The notes beneath the pieces were generated by a model that searched no databases, was not told the DNA's origin, and saw only the letters and a list, made by a program, of their open reading frames with translations. A program made the position numbers and the translations under genes. From Anaerolineales bacterium UBA5195 (GTDB taxonomy: Bacteria > Chloroflexota > Anaerolineae > Anaerolineales > Villigracilaceae), in NCBI GenBank assembly GCA_002412925.1, contig DHVZ01000081.1:18558-82557 (forward strand): a DNA stretch of 64,000 nt. Reading direction: 5' to 3'. Shown here one piece after another: positions 56,162 through 64,000 of the stretch (position 1 is its first letter; every line of letters starts with the position of its first letter).

Positions 56162-56824
56162 ATGATCACTGTCGCGATTGTAGACGATCATCCAATTGTC
56201 CGCGCGGGTCTGCGGACAATCCTGGCAGCTTCCGACGATATTGCCGTGGTAGCCGAAGGCGGGAGTGGATGCGAGGCGCTCCAACTGGTTGCAGAGCACG
56301 CTCCAGATGTGCTGGTGTTGGATATTCATCTGCCCGACAAGAGTGGGATTGATGTCACCCGCCAGTTACGAACCCAAAACTCGCCTACGGCAATTCTCAT
56401 CCTGACGGCACACGATGATTCTCAATTAATCTTTGAATTGCTGGAAAATGGCGCGATTGGTTATGTCCTGAAAGATGAAGCCCTTGAGACGCTTGCCAAT
56501 GCAGTCCGGGCCGTAGCTGGAGGAAAAAGCTGGCTGAGTCCAACCGTTGCCAGCCAGGTTGTTCGGCGGGTTGTCAGGCAGCAAACGAAGATGGCGCAAG
56601 AAACTTTCGCCGCGACAACCTCGGAAAATCTCACCCCGCGCGAACTCGAAATACTTTGTTTGCTGGCCGAAGGGCTTGATAATACGGCCATTGCTGAGAG
56701 ATTGACGCTGACAAAACGCACGATCCAAAATCACATCAGCAATATTTACGGCAAATTGGGGGTTACCTCACGGACAGAGGCGGTCTTATATGCGCTTCGC
56801 CACAGATTGGCGCAGGTAACTTAA
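56162..56824 (+). CDS. NarL/FixJ-type response regulator
   Basis: A 220-residue DNA-binding response regulator. The receiver has acidic DDH (9-11), phospho-acceptor Asp in VLVLDIHLP (about 54), and the Lys in YVLKDEA (about 105); the output is a LuxR-type helix-turn-helix (LTPRELEILCLLAEGLDNTAIAERLTLTKRTIQNHISNIYGKLG, about 155-198 in outline). Start is ATG 56162, with GGAAAGAAG upstream. It lies 17 bases before a HisKA_3 histidine kinase gene, its evident partner. A TACAAT -10 box lies near 56115. Confidence 0.93.
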   Translation: MITVAIVDDHPIVRAGLRTILAASDDIAVVAEGGSGCEALQLVAEHAPDVLVLDIHLPDKSGIDVTRQLRTQNSPTAILILTAHDDSQLIFELLENGAIGYVLKDEALETLANAVRAVAGGKSWLSPTVASQVVRRVVRQQTKMAQETFAATTSENLTPRELEILCLLAEGLDNTAIAERLTLTKRTIQNHISNIYGKLGVTSRTEAVLYALRHRLAQVT

Positions 56825-56841
56825 TCGAGAGAACAGACCTG

Positions 56842-59085
56842 ATGATTCCCGAAAAGGGCGTTTGGAATTCTATGGGGGGGGGTATCCTTGGGTTATTAAT
56901 CTTGTTTGTGCCTGTTTTTGTGGGATACGATCTCTACCTTCAGTGGCATTCCCCGACGCTGGACTTTTATCTGGATAGCCCCGGTGCTTCCACCGTACAT
57001 AGCATTGTATCGGGTGGTCAGGCTGAAGCCGCCGGTCTTGAGACAGGGGATGTCATCTTGACAGTGGATGATATCCCTTTTGGGCTTTGGTATGCGCCCC
57101 AAATCGGGCGGACTCACGTCTTAAAAGTCGAACGAAGAGGAGAACAATTTTCTCTGGCGCTGCCAGCGGTGCGCGTTTTCCAACTTAATTACCTGTCTTT
57201 GGCCAGCGCAATCGTTATTGTGCTGGCTTTTTGGGGAATTGGAACGTTGTTGTTTGTACGCCGGTTTTGGAACCCCGAGATTCGCTTGCTGTTTTTACTA
57301 TCCCAGACCATTGCGATGACGATCCTGTTTCCGCTGTCTTTCCAAGACCCCTGGAGCCCGCCAGGCAAGCTGCTCTTTTTGAGTATTGCCGGTCTGAATT
57401 TGACCGCTCCCCTGTTTTTTCATTACACAATCACTTTTCCTGTCAAACTTGGCACTCCCCGCCAGCGACTTTTGGGCTTGAGCCTGCTTTATGGTTTCGT
57501 GCCGGTTGTTCTCGGGGTCTGGCTGCTGGAAAATCAGGTGGGGAGGCAAGTAAGTGTTTTCTTTTTTAGCCTGGTTGTCGCAGTAGCGCTGGCTTGCATG
57601 TTTTATGTCTATCAATATCGAGCCACTCCCGATGAGCGCCGTCGTTCGCGGATCATCGTTTCTGGGACGCTGCTGGCTGGCATCCCGCCTATTCTGCTTT
57701 ACTTGCTGCCCAGGGCGCTTGATTCTCCTTACATGCTGCCTGAGTGGGCAGCGGGTTTGTTTTTGATGATTGCTCCTTTTAGTTATCTTTACGCGACCTT
57801 GCGCTACAACCTGTTTGGCATTGACCGTTTGATCAATCGAACACTGGTTTACGTGATCCTGTCACTCGGAATTTTCATGGTTTACCTGGGACCCTATTTA
57901 TTTTTATATCAGTACCTCCCAGATGACTTCTTCATTCAATTGGCTTTTATTTTCGGCTTGACGTTATGGGTTGGCTGGACCTTCGATTGGATGCGGACGC
58001 GCGCGCAAAAGTTGGTAGATCATTTTTTCTATGGAGGTTGGTACGATTACCCGGCTGTAGTTGAGCTGGTCAGTGACGCCCTGGCCCGGAGCAGCACCCG
58101 TGAGAAAATTTCCAAAGTGCTTGTCAACCAGGTTTCCGATTTGATGCGCCTAAGTGGTTCCCACCTGTGGATCGGTAATTCAAATTCCACTTTCCCTGCT
58201 CTGCCGCCAGCCCAACCCCGCTTTCGTTTTAAGTTTCAAACAGAACTTCCGGCTCAATGGACGGTCGGCTTGCACCAAGATGGCGACGATTTGTCTGAGG
58301 CAGATCAACGCATTCTGCATACCCTGGCCCAGCAAGCTGAAATCGCGTTGAATAATGCTTTCATGATTGAAACGTTGCGCAGCCAATTGGATGAGATTCG
58401 CGCCAGCCGGGAAGCGCTCGCTCAGACCCAGCACCAATTATTGCGTTCCCGTGAAGAAGAACGGGCGCGTTTGGCGCGTGATTTGCATGACAGTCCCATC
58501 CAATCTTTAATCGGTTTAAACATTCAACTGGGGTTACTTTTGAATGCAAACGACCTCAATCTTTCCGCAAGAGAGTCCCTGACAGAAATGCGCGCCGAAG
58601 TCCGCCAGCTTTCATCCGAATTGCGCCAGGTTTGCGCTGAATTACGTCCCCCCATGCTCGATACCCTGGGTTTGGGGGCTGCCTTGCGCGCCCTGGTCAC
58701 AGAATGGGCGGATCAAAATGCAATCGAGACACACCTCAACCTGTCTCCAGATGCCCCTTTGCGTTCCTTGCCTGGAGAAGTGGCCGTCAATCTCTATCGG
58801 GTGGCCCAGGAGGCCCTGGCAAATATTGGCAAACATGCCAAAGCCCGGCATGTAAATATATCCCTGACCAGGGAAAAAACCTTCCTGGTCATGACCATTG
58901 AGGATGATGGCAAAGGGTTTAGCACCCCCGATACTTTGCACGGGTTGACAGCGCAAAGTCACTTTGGCCTGGTTGGCATGAGAGAGCGGATCGGGCTGAT
59001 TGGCGGGGAATGGTCACTGAAGTCAGCACCTGGAACTGGGACGACCGTCTCTGTCCGTTGGCACACCGCCGGGGAGCCGCAATGA
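56842..59085 (+). CDS. Multi-pass histidine kinase with extracytoplasmic PDZ-like domain (HisKA_3)
   Basis: A 747-residue sensor kinase. After the first membrane helix (about 12-30) comes a PDZ-like domain outside the cell (about 45-110; GGQAEAAGLETGDVILTVDDIPF), then about seven or eight helices (115-395), a GAF-like part (400-520) and the kinase: phospho-acceptor His in ARDLHDSPIQSLIGL (about 548) and the ATPase with EDDGKGF and GLVGMRERI. It pairs with the NarL regulator upstream. A run of nine G (56874-56882) early in the gene could slip and switch the frame. Its stop overlaps the next start (ATGA). Confidence 0.9.
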   Translation: MIPEKGVWNSMGGGILGLLILFVPVFVGYDLYLQWHSPTLDFYLDSPGASTVHSIVSGGQAEAAGLETGDVILTVDDIPFGLWYAPQIGRTHVLKVERRGEQFSLALPAVRVFQLNYLSLASAIVIVLAFWGIGTLLFVRRFWNPEIRLLFLLSQTIAMTILFPLSFQDPWSPPGKLLFLSIAGLNLTAPLFFHYTITFPVKLGTPRQRLLGLSLLYGFVPVVLGVWLLENQVGRQVSVFFFSLVVAVALACMFYVYQYRATPDERRRSRIIVSGTLLAGIPPILLYLLPRALDSPYMLPEWAAGLFLMIAPFSYLYATLRYNLFGIDRLINRTLVYVILSLGIFMVYLGPYLFLYQYLPDDFFIQLAFIFGLTLWVGWTFDWMRTRAQKLVDHFFYGGWYDYPAVVELVSDALARSSTREKISKVLVNQVSDLMRLSGSHLWIGNSNSTFPALPPAQPRFRFKFQTELPAQWTVGLHQDGDDLSEADQRILHTLAQQAEIALNNAFMIETLRSQLDEIRASREALAQTQHQLLRSREEERARLARDLHDSPIQSLIGLNIQLGLLLNANDLNLSARESLTEMRAEVRQLSSELRQVCAELRPPMLDTLGLGAALRALVTEWADQNAIETHLNLSPDAPLRSLPGEVAVNLYRVAQEALANIGKHAKARHVNISLTREKTFLVMTIEDDGKGFSTPDTLHGLTAQSHFGLVGMRERIGLIGGEWSLKSAPGTGTTVSVRWHTAGEPQ
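56874..56882 (+). other. Homopolymer run G9 in the kinase gene
   Basis: Nine consecutive G encode Met-Gly-Gly-Gly at residues 11-14. A gain or loss of one base would shift the frame after about 14 codons. An ATG at 56872 lies at the tract's edge. Confidence 0.8.
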
Positions 59086-60527
59086 CAAAGACAAAGTTTG
59101 GAGCGCCTTCAGCGTTGCGCTCAGGCAGTCCTGGCCTGGAACCTTTATCGCGCAAAGCGAAATGGGGTTTTGCGGGGATTTCGCTCTTAATTTTTACTCT
59201 CTTGTTTTCTGTGCTCTGGATTTCTTTTACCAGGCTGCCGCCGAAACCAGCCTTGGGGGTTGTCTTGACCACACCGTTGGCAGCCAGGACACCCGATTTA
59301 CCACTGACCATTCGCGCCTTTCCCGAGACGCTGGAAAATATCCATATTTTTAATGACCAATTGGCTGTCTGGGAAATGAGCGAGGCCCAATTTGAGTTTG
59401 CTGCCACCCACTATATCGGCACGCAAAAGGTTTTTGCTTCGGACGCCCGTCGCTTCCGTGCTCATAACCCAAACTTCATCATCCTGAATTATCGCCTGGG
59501 GCCGGGTTTGGGGTATCAAAATATTAGCGAAAATTGTGAACCCGGCGGAACATGGCTGGAAGTGATCGAGGGAGAAAAATGGGTGCGCGAGTATCCGGAA
59601 AACCCGCCAGATGAGTGGTTTTTTAAATTGGATGGACAGCGCGTCCTCTTTTGTGACTGGGGGTGGTATCTGATGGATCTCAGTAATATCTCCTGGAGAG
59701 AATACTGGGCTGGCGAGGTTTTGCGCCAACTGCGCGCCAACGCGGCAGATGGGATTTTCGTAGACAGCTTATTTCCTCCCAATTATTATGGCGGTGACAA
59801 GTTCGATCCAGAGCTACCAGGACTGGACCAGGCTTTTGAAAGAAACTGGTCATCCCAAATCGAGGCTTTCATTGATTTCGGACAAAGTGGGGATTTGGCC
59901 GCTTACCATTTCATTCCGAATGCCGGGGAGTGGGTCAATGGCCGGGATATGACTGACTATTCTGGCGCTGATGGTCTGATGGTTGAGGGCTTTGGCAGAT
60001 GGGCTTCTGGGGAGTATTTTCTGGCGCAAGATGGAGACTGGCAGTTACAAATGGATCGCATCTTGAGCCTGGTCAACCTGGACAAAATCGTCTTGCTCCA
60101 ACAATACGTAAACCAGGAGAATGTTGAAGACCGCCAGTTCTTGCTTGGAAGTTACCTGCTGGTCAAGGGACGCCACACTTATCTTAATCTCGAATTATCC
60201 GCGGAGCCGGAGTGGTTTCCCGAGTACAAGATTCCGATCGGAACCCCTCTGGGGGGCCTCCCAGCCTCCATCAGTTCTCTCTGGCGCTCAGATTGGGGGC
60301 TGTATGCCCGGACTTATAGCCATGGACTGGTACTGGTCAATCCATCTACCAAATTGCAAGAAGTGGTTTTTCAGAAAACCTATTATCAGGCCTTCCCGTA
60401 TGGCGGCGGGGTTGTCCCCGCGGACGGCAATGTCTCAGCCTGGATGGTGGATTATTTGCCGGTCATAAATGTCAGCCTGGGTCCAAACCAGGCAGTCATC
60501 CTGCTGGAAGTGTTACCAGAACCGTAA
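59082..60527 (+). CDS. Anchored GHL15-like putative glycosyl hydrolase
   Basis: A 481-residue protein with one N-terminal membrane helix (about 29-50) and an extracytoplasmic TIM-barrel-like domain resembling the hypothetical glycosyl hydrolase group GHL15. Landmarks are HNPNFIILNYRLGPG, LFCDWGWYLMDLSN, ADGIFVDSLFPPN (candidate catalytic Asp) and ADGLMVEGFGRW (candidate Glu). Substrate unknown; a cell-surface or exopolysaccharide glycan fits the location. The ATG overlaps the kinase stop as ATGA and has GGGAG, so it is co-translated with the sensor kinase, hinting that the kinase reports on the glycan it acts upon. A hairpin terminator follows. Confidence 0.72.
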   Translation: MTKTKFGAPSALRSGSPGLEPLSRKAKWGFAGISLLIFTLLFSVLWISFTRLPPKPALGVVLTTPLAARTPDLPLTIRAFPETLENIHIFNDQLAVWEMSEAQFEFAATHYIGTQKVFASDARRFRAHNPNFIILNYRLGPGLGYQNISENCEPGGTWLEVIEGEKWVREYPENPPDEWFFKLDGQRVLFCDWGWYLMDLSNISWREYWAGEVLRQLRANAADGIFVDSLFPPNYYGGDKFDPELPGLDQAFERNWSSQIEAFIDFGQSGDLAAYHFIPNAGEWVNGRDMTDYSGADGLMVEGFGRWASGEYFLAQDGDWQLQMDRILSLVNLDKIVLLQQYVNQENVEDRQFLLGSYLLVKGRHTYLNLELSAEPEWFPEYKIPIGTPLGGLPASISSLWRSDWGLYARTYSHGLVLVNPSTKLQEVVFQKTYYQAFPYGGGVVPADGNVSAWMVDYLPVINVSLGPNQAVILLEVLPEP

Positions 60528-60554
60528 TGCTGCTTGGCATGGGATGATTCCATG

Positions 60555-60583
60555 AAAACCGGTACTGTGGTACCGGTTTTTTG
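60555..60583 (+). terminator. Intrinsic terminator after the GHL15-like gene
   Basis: Arms AAAACCGGTAC (60555-60565) and GTACCGGTTTT (60570-60580) pair perfectly around a 4-base loop, and more Ts follow. It closes the regulator-kinase-hydrolase operon. A GGTAC...GGTAC pair lies just beyond (60596-60600 and 60607-60611). Confidence 0.85.
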
Positions 60584-60693
60584 TTTAATAAAGATGGTAC
60601 TGAAACGGTACTTCGCCTCGATGACTTGGGGCAGGCTCTTTGCTACGATATGACTGGAATCCATCCATTTCGTTGCGAACCGCCCGTGAGCCT

Positions 60694-61062
60694 ATGACTC
60701 GTATCCTGATCATCGATGACCAACCTGCTTTTCGCCGTCACTTGCGGCAATTGTTATCCCATGCCGGGTTCACTGTTGTCGGTGAGGCGGGCGATATCCC
60801 CGCCGCAAAAGAGTTGGTCCAGGAGCTGAAACCGGACATCGCCATCGTCGATGTAATGCTGCCGGGCGAGAGCGGGGTAGCCGGCGTACCCAAACTCAAG
60901 GCCCTGGCCGGGAATCTGCGGGTCATCCTGGTGAGCGCACACCACGATAGCGCCCGGCTGCTCCAAAAATCAGCCGAAGAAATCGGGGCAGAAGCTTTTA
61001 TTGCTAAAGACGATTTGGATCTGGAGGTTGTCAGAAAATGGATAGAGAAGCCTGATGATTAA
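60694..61062 (+). CDS. Single-domain response regulator (receiver only)
   Basis: A 122-residue receiver without an output domain. Acidic residues IIDDQPAF (about 5-12), phospho-acceptor Asp in IAIVDVMLPGESG (about 52), Thr/Ser-type switch in ILVSAHHDS and the Lys in FIAKDDLD are intact. It could act as phosphate relay or bind a partner directly; the nearest kinase is at 56842. The start is ATG 60694 (MTRILIIDD). Its stop overlaps the region just before a lipoprotein gene, 25 bases away, so they may share a transcript. Confidence 0.88.
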   Translation: MTRILIIDDQPAFRRHLRQLLSHAGFTVVGEAGDIPAAKELVQELKPDIAIVDVMLPGESGVAGVPKLKALAGNLRVILVSAHHDSARLLQKSAEEIGAEAFIAKDDLDLEVVRKWIEKPDD

Positions 61063-61087
61063 CCTACGCTTTGCAAGGAGACATGCC

Positions 61088-62455
61088 ATGAAATCACGAC
61101 AATGGTTTGAATTGTTGAGCATCCTGATGCTGGGTAGTTTGTTTTTTAGCGCCTGTGGAGGCGCACCTGGTGGAGGCACATCCGTCTGGATTGATGTGCC
61201 GTTGGATGGGTTGACCTTCCCCGAGGTACGGGCGATCAAAATCGAGGGGCATGCCGCAGCAGCGGGAGGCGTCAGCCGCGTCGAAATCTGGATCAACGGC
61301 GCGCTACTGACCACCGTCAACGATCCCCCGATGGAGGGCAACCTGGCAGTTTTCCACACTGAATGGACTCCCCCGGCGCTCGGCGAATATACCATTCAGG
61401 CTGTGGCTTTGGACAGGGGCGGCGTATCCAGCTCCCCGGATTCCGCCCGCGTTGTTTTTGGCGAAAGGGCTGGGGGTCTGCCTGACCTGGCAATAACCAG
61501 CGTCGAAGCGATTGTAGCTGGTTATAAAGACACCATTCCTTTCTGTAATACCCGTGTCGTTTATACCAATGCCGGCGCCGAGGCAGTGCCGGGCAATTTC
61601 GCGATCCAATTTGCTTTCGATGGCGTATCGCAGCAGACCGTCACGGTGGCGGGAGGTCTCCCGCCGGGGGCCAGTGCAGAGGCAATTTTTGTCTACCAGT
61701 TCGTTGACATGCACTATATCGGCATCAACCTCGATTCGGCCAGCGCAATTGCCGAGAGCAGCGAATCCAACAATGCCTTTGCCGAGGCGCGGATCTGCGG
61801 GACACCGACCCCGGTTGTAACGCTGACACCAACCCCCACCCCGACAGCTTTATCCCTGGCTCCGGTCATCCAGTTCGAGGCTGTTCCGCCTGAGATCAAG
61901 GCTGGCGCATGTACGACTTTGCGCTGGCATGTTGAGAACGCGCAAAGGGTGATTTTCGGCGGGGTCGACCAACCTTTCGATGGCTCTTATAAAGATTGTT
62001 TATGTAAGAGTGAGCTTTATACTTTGAAGGTAATCAAAGCGGATGGGACCGAGGAACGCCGTACGGCAAACATTAACGTGACCGGATTCTGTCTGACCGA
62101 AGTGGCTCCCCCGCCAGATCAGCCTCCGTCCTCATCAGACACCACTCCGCCGCCCGCACCGAGCCCTGTTGTGCCCGCCAATGGGCTGGAACTTTCCTGC
62201 CGATCGACACAAACCCTGGCCTGGCTGCCAGTCAGCGACCCCAGCGGCATCTCCGGCTATTACGTCAAACTCGAGATGGAAGTGAAACCGGGGCAATGGA
62301 AATCTGCCGGTGGCTATGGCCCGATTAGCGGCAAACAGGTGACTGTCAATGTCCAATGCGGCGGCCGCTACCGCTGGATGGTGCGCGCCCAGGATGGGGC
62401 CGGCAACTACAGTAATTGGTCTGCGCTCTCGACCTTCGCGGTGACGCTCAATTGA
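61088..62455 (+). CDS. Lipoprotein with Ig-like, CARDB and fibronectin-like domains
   Basis: A 455-residue exported protein. The signal peptide ends in a lipobox-like LFFSAC (Cys about 24). An Ig-like domain follows (about 35-130; VRAIKIEGHAAAAGGVSRVEIWINGALL...WTPPALGEYTIQAVALD), then a CARDB-like adhesion domain (about 137-240), a Thr/Pro linker, a beta domain with two Cys (CLCKSELYTLKVIK) and a C-terminal fibronectin-like domain (WLPVSDPSGISGYYVKLE...YRWMVRAQDGAGNYSNWSA). It is a surface adhesion or scaffold candidate. AAGGAG precedes the ATG. Its first domain is related to that of the next protein. Confidence 0.8.
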   Translation: MKSRQWFELLSILMLGSLFFSACGGAPGGGTSVWIDVPLDGLTFPEVRAIKIEGHAAAAGGVSRVEIWINGALLTTVNDPPMEGNLAVFHTEWTPPALGEYTIQAVALDRGGVSSSPDSARVVFGERAGGLPDLAITSVEAIVAGYKDTIPFCNTRVVYTNAGAEAVPGNFAIQFAFDGVSQQTVTVAGGLPPGASAEAIFVYQFVDMHYIGINLDSASAIAESSESNNAFAEARICGTPTPVVTLTPTPTPTALSLAPVIQFEAVPPEIKAGACTTLRWHVENAQRVIFGGVDQPFDGSYKDCLCKSELYTLKVIKADGTEERRTANINVTGFCLTEVAPPPDQPPSSSDTTPPPAPSPVVPANGLELSCRSTQTLAWLPVSDPSGISGYYVKLEMEVKPGQWKSAGGYGPISGKQVTVNVQCGGRYRWMVRAQDGAGNYSNWSALSTFAVTLN

Positions 62456-62520
62456 TCCGGTCTCAAGAGAAAAAGCAGAAGATGAAAAATACTGACCAAT
62501 AACCTCACTTACCTTCTTGG

Positions 62521-62554
62521 CGCCGTCCCTTGGGATGTTTCGCAAGGGACGGCG
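62521..62554 (+). terminator. Hairpin terminator after the lipoprotein gene
   Basis: Arms CGCCGTCCCTT (62521-62531) and AAGGGACGGCG (62544-62554) pair perfectly around a 12-base loop; the T-run (GTGTTTTTC) is displaced by several bases. Confidence 0.6.
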
Positions 62555-62602
62555 GTCGGAGTGTTTTTCAAAACCAGCACTCGATTTTTTATGGAGGATC
62601 AG

Positions 62603-64000
62603 ATGAAAAACTATCGTTCATGCGCTGTCGTAGGGGTACTAATCCTGGCAAGTTTGTGTCTCCTGGCGGCTGGGTTGTATTCCTTCCCCGGGCGGGCCCG
62701 CGCCTTGAATTCCAGACCGCTGGTTTTGATCCACAGCCCCTTAAATCGGGATGAATTCAAAACAGGAGCGATGGTGAATGTTCATGCCACGGCACGCTCG
62801 CAGTCAGGGATTGTGCGGATGGAGCTTTGGGCTAACGATACGCTGGTTGCCGAGAAAAGCGTGCAAAACGGTGCGCAAACCAAATTATTGACGCTTTCTG
62901 CAAACTGGACGCCGCTAAACCCCGGCAGCCACACGCTGGTTGTCCGCGCCATTTCTGCAAACGGCGTCAACGGGCAATCATCCATTGCGCTCACAACCGT
63001 TGAGGATGGCAGCCTGCCCACGCACCGGGTTCAAGAGGGTGAAACCCTGGAAACAATTGCCACGCAGCATGGCTCCACGCCTGAAGAAATTGGCGCGCTA
63101 AATCCCGGCCTCGGCCCTTCTGACCCGGTGCCAGGTTCTGAGGTGGTCGTACCTGAAGGCGGAGAGCCTCCGGTTGAAAGCGGCGCGCCTCCCGCAGGCG
63201 GCAGCGAAGCGCCAGCCCCGGAGGCGGAGCCACCCGCTTCCCTCAGTTTTCTCAACCTGTTTTTTGGAATTTTCGAAAATTTCAACCCGGCGCCGGATCC
63301 CGGCGAACCAACCGGTTTGCGTCTCGAAGTGATTTCACTGCAGACTACAACCTCCTACGAGGGGCTGCACTGCTATGTTGGGCTGGCGGGGAGTACCCCG
63401 GCCTGGTATCCAGACTTCGACGGAGACCAGACCACCGACGATTCATTTTCCCCTTACAGCGGCGCGGGCGCCGGGGGCGCAAGCTGGGATGCAGGTGAGT
63501 ATCTTTCAGGCGAGGATGTCCCTGCCTTTTTCTGGCCCGAAAACCTGCCCATTCCATTTGAAATTTCGTGTGTGGGAATTACCAGCGGCGGGACCGAAGC
63601 GCTCGAACTTGGGCGGCTCAAAATGGAAATTCCCCCCGACCAATGGGATGGGATTGTGCGCCGTGTAAACGCGACTGGAGCAGAAGGTTCCTATACGGTG
63701 GGCTATCGCGTCATTCCCCTTGAGCACGAGGCGCGCGGTGAACCAAAATGGATCGATCCTAATATGACCAGCCCCAACAACGTCCGCCTGGATGACCGGC
63801 GCAACTCCCTGCGCTGGGATTACTTGCCGCGACCGGAGGAGGAGCCCATCGACGGTTTCCGCATTTACCTGAACGGCAACCTGCAATGGATCGAACCCGC
63901 CGATTCGCGCGAGAGCGGCCTGCCTTACGAGTGGTTCAACCCTCCCTGCGGAAGTCTCTACACCTTTGGGGTCAGCGCTTATCGTTTGGGCTTCCCCGAT
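62603..64000 (+). CDS. Exported LysM/Ig-like surface protein (partial, cut by window end)
   Basis: An open frame of 466 codons runs off the right edge. A signal peptide (about 1-36; VVGVLILASLCLLAAGLYSF) precedes an Ig-like domain (about 50-135; IVRMELWANDTLV...WTPLNPGSHTLVVRAIS), a LysM peptidoglycan/chitin-binding module (about 138-185; THRVQEGETLETIATQHGST, NPGL, VPGSEVVVPEG), a Pro/Glu/Gly-rich linker, and a large beta-rich region to the edge. GGAGG precedes the ATG. The Ig-like domain is related to that of the lipoprotein upstream. It likely sits on the cell wall. Confidence 0.82.
   Translation, partial: MKNYRSCAVVGVLILASLCLLAAGLYSFPGRARALNSRPLVLIHSPLNRDEFKTGAMVNVHATARSQSGIVRMELWANDTLVAEKSVQNGAQTKLLTLSANWTPLNPGSHTLVVRAISANGVNGQSSIALTTVEDGSLPTHRVQEGETLETIATQHGSTPEEIGALNPGLGPSDPVPGSEVVVPEGGEPPVESGAPPAGGSEAPAPEAEPPASLSFLNLFFGIFENFNPAPDPGEPTGLRLEVISLQTTTSYEGLHCYVGLAGSTPAWYPDFDGDQTTDDSFSPYSGAGAGGASWDAGEYLSGEDVPAFFWPENLPIPFEISCVGITSGGTEALELGRLKMEIPPDQWDGIVRRVNATGAEGSYTVGYRVIPLEHEARGEPKWIDPNMTSPNNVRLDDRRNSLRWDYLPRPEEEPIDGFRIYLNGNLQWIEPADSRESGLPYEWFNPPCGSLYTFGVSAYRLGFPD

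Noticed and set aside
1..64000. CRISPR array, tRNA or rRNA genes, prophage or IS transposase
   Set aside because: None was recognised by reading both strands; regular repeats found are short dispersed elements, not spacer arrays.

Overview
ORGANISM. The window looks like chromosomal DNA of a Chloroflexota bacterium, most likely of the class Anaerolineae (inference). Supporting signs are the DUF3090 + SCO1664-type kinase-fold gene pair (known mainly from Actinobacteria and Chloroflexota), Thr/Pro-rich extracytoplasmic linkers, an alpha/beta-fused 2-oxoacid dehydrogenase E1, many sensor kinases, several starts that look leaderless (a -10 box six bases before the ATG), and many short dispersed repeats between and inside genes. 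No rRNA, tRNA, CRISPR array, transposase or phage gene was seen. LAYOUT. 1-16.7 kb: degenerate P-loop kinase-like protein, FtsK, RNase Z, GAF-GGDEF protein, DUF3090/SCO1664 pair, homoserine dehydrogenase, DinB-like protein, RecO, aldo/keto reductase, AMMECR1 protein, flavin reductase, cell-wall amidase and L,D-transpeptidase, LURP-one-like protein with an overlapping unknown partner, and a Nudix hydrolase. 16.7-26.5 kb: a membrane-spanning TIR protein, then a 2-oxoacid (pyruvate-type) dehydrogenase set: fused E1, E2 and, after a methyltransferase and an opposing GT-C-like membrane protein, E3. Between E1 and E2 sits a four-helix-bundle (23S rRNA intervening-sequence-type) gene framed by inverted copies of an ATCAGT-type repeat; the E2 linkers are themselves written in dispersed-repeat sequence. 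26.5-35.3 kb: small TPR-like protein, MBL hydrolase, double GNAT, then a TetR regulator with a clear promoter/operator and a four-gene unit (membrane protein, Tat-exported flavodoxin, anchored unknown protein, paralogous membrane protein) that carries a second copy of the operator; then an Ntn-hydrolase-like protein and a PhzF protein. 35.4-46.2 kb: LacI-type-sensor histidine kinase, membrane protein, cupin, KBL, aminotransferase with a terminator in its leader, and the moaA-HAD-malic enzyme operon. 46.3-56.1 kb: PIN-TRAM protein, CysS, methyltransferase, Fe-alcohol dehydrogenase, Dabb protein, the scar of a deleted two-component locus, RlmB, GH1 beta-glucosidase with an in-frame repeat insertion, double GNAT and an APH(6)-type kinase. 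56.1-64 kb: a NarL regulator and a PDZ-bearing multi-pass histidine kinase followed by a GHL15-like hydrolase, a lone receiver, a CARDB lipoprotein and a LysM protein cut by the window edge: a surface-sensing/cell-envelope cluster. HOW IT FITS TOGETHER. Most genes are housekeeping (division, RNA processing, repair, amino-acid and central carbon metabolism). The accessory interest lies in (a) repeats that insert between and within genes and become protein, (b) the TetR-controlled Tat-flavodoxin/membrane operon, which I cannot match to a described system, (c) the transmembrane TIR protein, and (d) the fossil two-component locus that still has its tandem-repeat promoter.
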